Below, in pieces: positions 46,428-56,518 of a stretch of DNA of 64,000 nucleotides. The stretch comes from Paraphaeosphaeria minitans (lineage: Eukaryota; Ascomycota; Dothideomycetes; Pleosporales; Didymosphaeriaceae), in the NCBI GenBank assembly GCA_015832175.1, contig WJXW01000005.1, positions 1,674,001 to 1,738,000 of the forward strand, in the 5' to 3' direction. A program made the position numbers and the translations under genes. A model generated the notes under the pieces. It did not search any database. It was not told the DNA's origin and was given only the letters and a program-made list of their open reading frames with translations. Position 1 is the stretch's first letter; every line of letters begins with the position of its first letter.

Positions 46428-46500
46428 GGCCTGTTCGGTGGGCGTGATCTCAAATCGTGATCTGGGCTTAATCTCGCCTGGTTTCAGTAAAGCGCTGGCG
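46428..46500 (+). repeat. Left terminal inverted repeat and subterminal motifs
   Basis: It starts GGCCTGTTCGGT and carries CGTGATCT twice within 40 bp. It pairs with the right end at 55770-55856. Composition is normal up to about 46500, where the RIP texture begins. Confidence 0.75.
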
Positions 46501-47187
46501 TAGAATTTTTTATTAGTGTAGCTATACAAATTATTCTAAAGACCTACTTCTAACGTACCTAAATTAACCTATATTTAGTAACTACCTATCTAAAAGTCTT
46601 ATTTTATTAAACTTTACTATTATTAATTAATTCTCTATATTAACTCTAAGTACTCTAGCGTATAAAGCGTTATAAGAGCTCTTATAGAGCTTAACACTTA
46701 CTTTATTACTAATATTAACTTGTTTTCTTCTATTATAGACGCTAGTGTTATCTGTATTAACGTTTATAGCATTGCTAACACCTAAAGGGAGCTAGAGTTA
46801 GAGTCTATAGTTACTATATATAATTAAAACACTTCTTTTAGCGCTTATAGAGTAGGTAGAGAACTATAAGTAATATATAGATACTAGTTATAAAGTAATA
46901 GCGTAGCGTGTAGTAGCTAAAAAAGTGGCCTTAGTGTCTCTACTAGGCGTAGTGTTATTTATCTAGTAGTGTAAAAATTACTATAATAGCTATAAGGCAG
47001 ACTAGAAAGTCTAGTAAAAGCTAAATAACCTCTCTAGATTTACTATAAATAAGTTTAGTATTATTATAAGAAATAGCTAGGCGCTAATAAAGTACTTTAA
47101 GAAATACCTAAACGCTTAAAAATATTATATAAAGCCTCTAGTGTATAAAACCCTATACTAGTAACTGTTTAATAGCGTAATTGCTAA
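46501..47187 (+). other. Left arm of the DNA transposon, degraded coding sequence
   Basis: The plus strand gives long stretches readable apart from TAG/TAA, for example RFTINKFSIIIRN and ALIKYFKKYLNA near 47035-47110. This suggests a RIP-mutated transposase exon. The reading would continue after the Gypsy insertion at 53714. No catalytic motif was identified. Confidence 0.4.
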
Positions 47188-47192
47188 TAGAG

Positions 47193-47408
47193 TATAAGGT
47201 CTAGTTATAGGCAATAGTACTTGCTTCACACCAGAAAGGACAGTGAAAGGATAACTCTAGTAATATTAATAGAATAATACTTATCTTATCTAGAGTTGGT
47301 GCGCAGCGTAGGTTTTATATAGCTAGCTTACTTAGCGCACAGACCCTTTATAAGGCCTTAGCGCTAGATACTATAACACTATAATAATATTGTAATCTAC
47401 CTATTACA
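47193..47408 (-). repeat. 3' LTR of the 6.5-kb Gypsy element
   Basis: 216 bp. On the minus strand it starts TGTAATAGG directly after the polypurine tract and ends CCTTATA next to the target duplication. Confidence 0.9.
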
Positions 47409-50400
47409 GAACCTCCCCTTCTAGCTACAGTCCTCTACAGTATACTATAGCCTTAATAAAAACCTCACCCTATAAGAAAAGAAAAGAGTGTCTATAGAGG
47501 TGCGTATTACGTACGCTATAATAGCGTGTTATAAGTAAATAGTATACGTTATAAATACATCTCGCGTATTATTTATTATAAGGCTCCTGCGCCTTCTATT
47601 TACTATAGCCTTTTATAATATAGGGCAGTAAGGCTATATAGTATTAATGTTATTTTAATCTTCGTGTGCTCTCTACCTATATAACACACGAATAACTTAT
47701 TCTTAGCATAGGTATAGCGCTTAACTTTTAACTTAATTATTTAAAATACTATACTACCTAGTACCTAAATATATTAAGAAGTCTAATCTCTATAACGCCG
47801 CTACTTTTGTGTTTAGTAGAGATACTAAGCGTATAGACTATAATATAGTGCTTATAACTTATATACGCTATGCGTAGAACTTAGTAAAACTCCTTAAAGA
47901 CTATACTAAAGATAATAATAAGCGCTATAACTATTATATTAAAGGCAATTATAAAGGGTGTAACTTAGTATATTTAAAGTTATATACTATATATACACTT
48001 TAGCTAATACTTATAGGTGCTAAAGGTAATAAATAGGCGCCTTAATTACCTATACGCCCTTTGTAACTACTACTATATTATAGTTATAGAGACCTTAGGT
48101 AGGCAGCGTAAGACAGATAAGCGTGTAAAGGTAGTAGGCCTAAAACTAGCTTATTACTAGAAGTAATTTAACTTAGAGCTAGCTAACTACTAGTGTATTA
48201 TAGCTTATATTAGTACACCTATAGGTGTAGTAACCTAAGTGCCTACTACTAGCCCTTAGTATCTAGGCTTAATTCTAGTAGAGTAGCGTTAGATTACTAA
48301 TACTCTTAAGGCAGTTATTCCCTTTATATAGTAGATAGTAAGTTCGCACCTTTCTTACACTTAAAATATATACTAATAACTTATTCTAGGTTAATTTAGC
48401 GTCTACTCCTCACTATAATAAAGGCAACTTAGACAACAGTAATAAAAAGAGCAGGGAGGAGGTTACTACTAGAGGTGTAGTAGGTAAGAATAGTAAAGAT
48501 AGTAAGAATAATAAAGATAATAAGTAGTAGAGGCGTAGGCAGCGCGTAGTTTAGTTAGATTACTTTTTAGAAGCTAGCCTATAGGCCTTAAGTAAATACC
48601 CCTAATAAGCTATAAGTGCTCCCTAAGCTATAGTGCTTTATAATAATATATATTATATTTACATTTTATATACTTTTATTATATCCTTTACCTCTTCTTT
48701 ATATACGTAGCTCTTTTCTCTTTAAAAGTTTAGACTAGGTTATCTATATCTTTAAAGTCTAACTCTAGAATCTAGGTGTCCTAAGTCTTATTATAGCCTT
48801 TTTAGTAGAGTAGGTATTGCTTTTACCCCTTTCTTATTTGCTTAGCTAGGATTTCTTCTACTTCCTAGGCTTTTCTTCCTTTAGGTGTAACCTCTAGTAG
48901 CTAGGTATTAATATCTTCTACTTCTAGCCTTAGTTTCTATTATTTAAAAAGAGAAATATAAAACACGTTATAAATATAATAGTGTAGTAGGAGGAGTAGG
49001 TAGTATACCTATATTCTAACTACGTCCTGCACTTAGAAGGGCCTAATAAATTTTCTTAATAGCTTCTTACTTAGTTATTAAAGTATATATATATTCTTTA
49101 TGCTAAGTAGGACTAAGTCGCCTTTTTAGAATAACTCTTACTTATACTTCTTATTATAGTACTAGCTCTAATACTCTTATACTAAGCGTAGGTGCTCTAT
49201 AAGTAATATACGTGCGCTGTATATATATTTTACTCTCTTAACTATATCTAGTAGCTCCCCCTCTAGCCTACTGTCTACAAGAGGCGTAGTAAGGATAGGG
49301 TGCTTACTATATACTGCATAGAAAGGCATTATTTTTATTAAATTATAGATAGAGTTATTGTATACAAATTAAGCTATTAGGAGTAGTTTAATCTAGTTTA
49401 TTTATAGAGGTGTAATAAATATACGAAGGTATTATTTAAGTATCTAATTCTAGCGCTCTATTTGCCTATCTATTTAGGGGTAGAAAGCAGTGCTAAGCTT
49501 ACGCTTTACTTATAGTTAGTAGTATATTTCTGCCTAAAAAGCGGAGGTGAAGGTAGAGCCCCTATTAGATATAATACCTTTCTAAATACTAAACTTTAAG
49601 ATAACCTTTTAGAAGTAGGCTTCTATAAATTCCTTTACATCCTATGTTTTCTATACAGAGATATAGATAGCTATCTTAGAGAAGTAGTATATAATTATAA
49701 AAATTATATTAAAAGCGCAGCTGCCTTAATCCTTTACTAGTAGGAATCTAGTTATAAAGTCTAGTAAGACTTCCTTAAAGATATCCTTTAGCGTTAGAAG
49801 AGGTAATAGCTAGCTATACTTACTATGCCTTAGAGCTTTACTCCTTTAGTAAATAGTATAAGTATTTATGTACTTCTAAATATCTTAACCTATAAGAGGC
49901 TAATAGTAGGTCTTTTTAATAGCCTTAAGTATTCTATATACGCTAAAGTAGCCTACTATATACGTGTTATAGTGCTAGAACAAAATGTCTTATCTAACTA
50001 CTAGTTTATCTAGGATGTATAATCTACTATTATACTATAGGACTTTTATTTTATTAAAGCGCTATACTTACGCCTTACTACTACTTTAAGTACTTCTCTT
50101 ACGCCTTAAGCTAGTAATATATTTAATAGCAAAGGCGTTCCTTTACTAAAGCTACTAAACTTTAGTAATAAAGTTAGACTCTTTTATTATAAGTTTACTA
50201 CTAACTAATACTCTAGCTAGTAAGCGTAGTACGTATAGCGTATACACTATAGTACTAGTAGTAGGGACCCTTATAGCTCTGTAAATGTTAGTAATATGCG
50301 TCTTATATACGCCTAATAAGCTTGGCTTATTTATAGATCTGCTTACTCTACTATGCTTAGTCCTCTATAGTATTTTGTTCTATAGGGTAGGTAATAAATA

Positions 50401-53400
50401 GGTTAGCGATAGGTTCTCCTATGCATAATCTACCCTTCTTAATAGTCTATTTACTAGGTTTATTTTCTCTAGGCAGTGTTCCACTTTAAAATTAAAAGCT
50501 GCTAGATACATTACCTATTATACTTATTATAGGTTTAGCTTCTATATAGCGCGTATACCGTATAAGTTATTATAGTTACTTAGCACTTAAATTATATGCT
50601 ACGTGCTATCTAGATAATGTCTCTATTATTTAAAGTAGTAGATAATAGTAAGGAGCTTAAGGTTATATACCTTATAACTTAGCTCTACTACTTAAAGTTT
50701 TCTTAATATAAAAGTAACTAAGTACTACTTTTAGTCCTTAAATAGCTATAAAAGGATACTGCATATTATAAAAGTAGATATATTAGTCTCTAATTAGATT
50801 AGCAGCGTAGGGTTAAAGTAGCGTAGAATAGGCGCACTTAAGAAGCGCGTTTTAAGCATTTTAAAAATATTATTAGCTTCTACTAACTATTAGAACACTT
50901 AGTTCTTCTTAAATAGGTCTAAGAGAGGAGTAGTTTCTTGCATATATGCCTTAATAAATCGCCTATAAAAGTTTATAAAGTCTAGAAATAACTAGAGCTT
51001 TTAAATACTAGTTAGCTACAGCTATTCTATAATAGTTACTATATATATAGGATTAGCGTAGATTCCTCGCGTAGTTATAATAAAACTAAAGAAGTAGACT
51101 TTGCCTAAGGCGAATATACACTTAGTTAAATTGATAAAAAGTTTAGCTTTACGCAGTAATTTAAGTATAGCGTAGATAGCGCGCTAATAAAGCGTAAGAT
51201 CCTTATTATAGGTATAGATAAGTATATTATCTAGGTACATAATATATATATATTCTAGGTGTAGTGCTAGTGCCTTATTAATATAGGCCTAGAAGCTCGC
51301 AAGGGCATTAGTTAAGCTAAATAGTATTACTAAGTATTTAAAGTAGCTATAGCAAGTTTAGAATGTAGTTTTCTACTTATCTCCTACCTAGATCTAAATT
51401 CTATAGTAGGCGTTGTAAAGATTAAGGGTTATATAGTAGTATATACCTAATAGGCGGTTAAGCGTCTTTCTAACTAAAGGTAGTAAGTAATAATCTTTAA
51501 TAGTAATTGCGTTAAAGCCCTAATAATCTACGTAAAGCTGCAGTGTGCTATTTTTCTTAGAGGTAAATAGAATTAGTGCTCTAGCTAGGCTAGTGCTATA
51601 CCTAATCTATCCCTTTTTTAAGGCATCTTTTAGATACTTCTAAAGTACCTTAAGCTCCTACTCTAAGAGATTATAAAGTAGTCTATAAGAAGGTTCCTTT
51701 CTCTCTATAATAGGGATAGTATAATTAGACTTTTTAAAATTTAGTAGGGTAGACGCTGTTTTTTTATTAAATACATTACTATATTTGCGTAATATATTAA
51801 GAATGTGTAGTACTTACGCTATATACACTTTGTTTATACACACTAGGTGCTCTAAGCTTATACTAGTTATCTATAAGACTTTTAGAAGAAACAAATCTAA
51901 GCTAGTATACTTTATATTATCTTTAAAGTCCCTTATAGTAATAAGCTGTATTAAAGCTATAGTATAGCCCTAGCGCTATGTTTATAAGCTATAATTAAGG
52001 TAGATATCGCCTTCTTATAGGAAGGGGTTACTAAGTAGGAAAGGGATTCCTTCCTTATTAACGCTATAGATAGTGGTTTTTGTCCTACGCTCTATCCCTA
52101 TATTATCTATAATATACACCTAGAGCGTATAGGCAGCGTAGGTACTTTATCTTTAGGCCCTAATCTATTCTAGTTTAGAGAGCTTAGCCCCTTTAATAGG
52201 CTTTAGATTTATTTTAATAGTAACAATTTAGCTAATTAGGCTAATATTAGCCTATAGGTTAAGAATTATTTAGAGTTCCCTCTTTAGACCTATATCTTTA
52301 GCTGCGCTACACGTGCGCTTTATACCTAGTAAGATATAAATTAGTAGGCGCCTTACTATACCTAGGTTATAGGTAAGGCTTAGCCTTTTCCTATATAATT
52401 TACTTATACAGGAATCTAGTTAGGATTACTACTTTTACATTTATCAATATAGTAGCTAGTTTTATAGCACTTATAGTAAGTAACACTTTTCTTATTTTAG
52501 GTCTTACTATTACCTTTAGATATTTAGTAGTTTAGCGTAGTATCTTTAGATTTCTTTAATATATAACGTAGGCTTAACTCTTATATTATAGGTGCATAGC
52601 GTAGGTTTCGCTTAAGCATAGAGCCTAAAGCGATAAGGTCTTTCCTAGTTATAGGCACTTAATAGTAGTTAGTAATAGCTCTCTATAGCTTAGGTTTAAG
52701 CTTAGAGAAAAGGTGCTACATCCTTTACTCTTTAGTGTAAAGTATAAGTTAATTTTTAAAGATATTAAGGTAAGTTACAAAAGAGTAAATAGTTTAGTCT
52801 CTTTACTACATTACCTAAGTATACGCTATAGCTACTTTTAGGCTGTAATATACTAGGTCTAAAAGTAAGTTAAGTATATACTACTTAAAGTACTTCTAAA
52901 TAGGTGTTTCTCTCTTAGCTTTAAAGGTGCGCTTATAGTATATATACTATAGTTTTTTTAGGTCGCCTATAAGGTACTATATTGCCTAAATAACCTTATC
53001 TCTATCCTACACAAATTCTTATAGTAAAAGGCGAAAGGCTACCTTATAGGAATAGAAGAATTTATAATACTCCTTAAAATTCTTACTTCTATATTTAGTA
53101 GAGTCCTTAAGTTAAAGCGCACGCTTAACGTATATTACTATATATACTATAGGCGTATCCCGCTTATATATATTAGTAGATAGGATTTTAATATTCTTAA
53201 GAATAGCTACTACGCTAGGGGTTTAGCTTATACTTTTAAGTTAGGAGATTTTGTCTTCTAAAGTATAAAGTTAATATATAGCGCGAAGCTTATTACGCTT
53301 CTTTTTAGTAACTAGAAAGCGCTATTTAAGCGTTAAAGGTGGGCTTAAGTTACGTATTACTAGCTCTCCTCCTATATACTAGATAAGAGGGTCTTTACTG

Positions 53401-53492
53401 CCTTTAAAGGCTTTAAGTAAGGTCTACCCCCTACTAGTAGCTTATGTAACTCTAGAAGCTATTCTTAGACTATTATAAGAGAAGTATTATTA

Positions 53493-53708
53493 TATAAAGT
53501 CTAGTTATAGGCAATAGTACTTGCTTTACACTAAGAAGGACAGTAAAAGAATAACTCTAGTAATATTAATAGAATAATACTTATCTTATGCAGAGTTAGT
53601 GCGCAGCGTAGGTTTTATATAGCTAGCTTACTTAGCGCACAGACCCTCTATAAGGCCTTAGCGCTAGATACTACAACACCACAATAATATTGTAATCTAC
53701 CCGTTACA
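53493..53708 (-). repeat. 5' LTR of the 6.5-kb Gypsy element
   Basis: 216 bp, same order as the 3' LTR. On the minus strand it starts TGTAACGGG. It is followed on the plus strand by the TAGAG target duplication. Confidence 0.9.
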
Positions 53709-53713
53709 TAGAG

Positions 53714-55770
53714 CTAGAATAAGAGATATTAATTAATTAATTATAGTAATAGTTAAAGGTAATAGCAAAGAGGATAGTAATAAAGCAAAGACTTTAGGGC
53801 CTTATAAAAGGTGTATAAAGACGTTAACTATAGTAGAGAGATTTTATAAAAAGATAACTTTAGCTAATAAGTTAAGTAAGTAGGTTAGTAATATAGCTAT
53901 AGAAATTAGAAGATTAGTAGAAGCTCTATTAAAAGATTCCTAGTAGAAGGTAATTAATTATTTTATAAAAACGTATAGCGTTCTAGATTACTACTTAAAG
54001 ATACTAATTACTAAGCGTTTTAAATTACCTTTTATTACTAAGCTCTATTTAAGTCTTAAGTCTTAATTAGTGTAGAAAACCTAAGTAAAGAATAAAGTAA
54101 ATAAGCAGCTAGGTGTCCTACGTAATAAGTAGCTACAGCTACACGCTATTAGGCTAACTTAAGAGGGTAATAGTAAGTTAAAAAAAAGGAATAAGTTATA
54201 GAGTTTCTATAGAAAGTTAATAAGTATATAAAAATAGATTAGTATAACGCGCTAAAACTAGCAATAGTAGTCTATACGCTAGTTAGTGTTTTACTTACCC
54301 TTTATAGTATTACTACTCTAGTAACCTACGCCTTCTTTCCTACACTTTATATTCTTAAATTACTTATTTATATAACGCCTATATCTCCTCTACTATCTCT
54401 TTACGCTATAACTCCTACTCCTCCCTTATTAAAGGCTAATTTATTAGGCGTTAATCCTCCGCGATAGTAACCTTTTAGAAAAAGTTCTTATACTACTTAC
54501 TAGTGTACGTAGGTAGTTACTTAAAGTCCTTACTTACGCTGCCTATTTAATTAATTAGATTATATATAGCTATAAGAGTGTATATAAGCTTAACCTAAGT
54601 TACAATATTAAACTTATAAAACTTATTAAAAATCCTTTAATAACACTTAAAGACGCTAAACGTATACTTAATAATATTTTAGAAACTATTATACTAGTAA
54701 TTAAACAGCTCCTCTACTATTTAAGGCCTACTATCTAGTAGCTGCGCTATCTTTTAAAGGTAATAGTATACGCTATAATATAGTATAAGTGTTATATTGC
54801 TATTTATATACCTAGCGTCTACTAGATAATACTTACTTAGAAGAGCTGTAAATCCTTATTAATAAGCGTTTATAAATACTTAGGTATTATAAGCGCTGCC
54901 CTCCTAGCTAGCTAAGACGTATATAAAGTTTATATTAAAATTAATAGCTGCTAATACGTTTTAGAAGAGGTATTTATAGCACTTTCTATATTGTTTAGAG
55001 TTATTTACTAGTATATAGGCCTTAAAGTTTAACCTATTAAGAGCTTCTACACAGTCCTTAAAGAAAAGTATATATTTTAAGTTATTATATATAGCTTTTA
55101 GGCAGGCGCTAGAGGGTAAATATATAACTTTTAGGTATAGTAAAAGGACTGTAGCAAGGACTTTATAAAAGTTACTACTAATGTTAGTAAAAGTTAAGTA
55201 AAATCTCTATATATATATATAGTAATTATGCTTAGTAAGTGCTTATAGTAGTGTTTAGCTTCTTACTACCTAGCTCCTTACGCGTAGATATATAAAAATG
55301 TAAGTACTTTCTTCTTAACCTTAATTTATTAGCTATCTTTAACGTGTTATCTATAGTAAGTAATAAGAGCCTTAAAAGTGCTCTACTAGAGTTATATCTT
55401 CTTATATAAGTATAAGTTATTAATAAGGCACCTAGCTAGCTAAGCTAGACCTAGGCATATATCCTCTATATATTTATTCACGCCTATAGGTAGAGCTATA
55501 GTCCTTTCTATAGCGTTAATTAATACTAAAGTTGTTACTATTAACGCTTTTAGAACACTTATAAGGGCCTCTCTACTAAGTATCGCAGCGTTAAAAAGCT
55601 CTAAAATTAGGTAAGATAGACTTTCTAATTTTATACTTAGTTTAACTTATAATCTTACGCTTAAATAGGTATAAACATAGATCTTATAAGCACTAGTAGA
55701 GTTTAATTTAGCTAGTTAATTGCTCCTAGATTAGACCTCTATTTATAACGTTAAGATTACGCTTAAACTG
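53714..55770 (+). other. Right arm of the DNA transposon, degraded coding sequence
   Basis: About 2 kb, AT-rich. Between about 53760 and 54060 the plus strand translates with few breaks other than TAG/TAA (for example ERFYKKITLANKL and TKRFKLPFITKLYL). This should be the continuation of the left arm. No DDE signature, zinc finger or dimerisation domain could be named with confidence. Confidence 0.4.
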
Positions 55771-55856
55771 AACACGGCGTGATCTCAATGTGAGCCTAAC
55801 TGGATCTAGTAATCGAGATGAGATCAAGCCTCCAGATCACGTCTACCGAACAGGCC
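55770..55856 (-). repeat. Right terminal inverted repeat and subterminal motifs
   Basis: Read from the outside inward it starts GGCCTGTTCGGT and contains TGATCT-type motifs at four places in 80 bp. It is unmutated relative to the interior and is followed by CCAAG. Confidence 0.75.
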
Positions 55857-55861
55857 CCAAG

Positions 55862-56518
55862 TTGCAAACCTCAATTGTTTGAAGAGTGGCGTGACGCATC
55901 CCTTCCCAACCCCGCAAGAGGAAACATTTGCTGCGCGCTATTCGTTTTTTGCGGAAAACGGGCGAGGGCAAAACTGCTCAGAGGTCAAGTGTTTCACACG
56001 TGAGGTGTTGCGAGACACGCTTGCGCAAGGCTTACGAGGATGGCGCACAGGAGGCTGCTTCGACGCAGGACGCGTTTCAAGTGCGTCCACTGCGACAAGA
56101 GACGTCCGCGCCTGTGTTCATCACTTTCCAAGTGCGAGGGAGCCAAAATCCAACGTGGTGACGCCTCACGAGCAGAAGCCGCCGGTGCAGTGAACGCTCA
56201 AGAAGAGATGTACTGTGTATTCTACGCACCCCGACGCATCTCTTGCTGATCCAAGTTTGATATACGTCCCATGTGAATGTGGGACCGCAAAACGCCCTGC
56301 CAGGCACCTCTAGCAGCCCGCCAGGTGCCAGATGAGTAGAAAAATGCAGTCAAGAGGCCATTACAAAAACAGCGTATATCAACAAGACGGCCTCCCAACG
56401 CCTCGGTGTCGAGTCCAAAATCGAAAGAAGAGACCTTTAGCTATTCACACACGCCACTTTTGAACCTACAGGGAAATCCGTACAATCGTCGTTGTTACAG
56501 TGGCCTCGATAGCATCGC
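55862..56518. other. Gene-free flank, 3' region of DNM1
   Basis: Normal composition. Overlapping small plus-strand frames at 55818-56249 are Arg/Ala-rich without recognisable motifs. The part near 56518 should contain the DNM1 terminator and 3' UTR. Confidence 0.4.

Larger units (their letters stand above)
47193..53708 (-). mobile_element. Complete Ty3/Gypsy LTR retrotransposon, 6516 bp, RIP-degraded
   Basis: Two 216-bp LTRs (47193-47408 and 53493-53708) are flanked by the 5-bp duplication TAGAG (47188-47192 and 53709-53713). On the minus strand the purine tract AGAAGGGGAGG precedes the 3' LTR. Reverse transcriptase is readable at 51211-51240 as MYLDNILIYT. The RNase H end and integrase zone lie at about 50.5-49 kb and the gag side at 53.4-52 kb. 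Stops are dense and the RT box has Asn in place of the second Asp, so it is dead. The 5' part is shared with 13965-15629 and the 3' part with 16745-22238. Confidence 0.92.
46428..55856 (+). mobile_element. TIR-bounded DNA transposon, invaded by an LTR retrotransposon
   Basis: The left end GGCCTGTTCGGTGGGCGTGA and the reverse complement of the right end, GGCCTGTTCGGTAGACGTGA, agree in all but two positions, both G/A. CCAAG flanks both sides (46423-46427 and 55857-55861), a likely 5-bp target duplication; reading the ends one base longer gives CAA instead. Subterminal TGATCT motifs and a TTCAGT..AAGCG block recur on both ends. The ends (about 80 bp each) are not RIPped but the interior is. Subtracting the nested Gypsy element leaves about 2.9 kb, enough for a transposase. 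The class is not determined. Confidence 0.7.

Noticed and set aside
46420..55865. hAT-type 8-bp target duplication for the TIR element
   Set aside because: The left 8 bases CTGCCAAG and right 8 bases CCAAGTTG do not match; only CCAAG is shared, so hAT is not supported.
55879..56249. Overlapping plus-strand frames, one with KCVHCDKRR resembling a zinc finger
   Set aside because: The cysteine spacing does not fit C2H2 or Zn2Cys6, and three frames overlap equally. They are likely chance in DNM1 3' flank.
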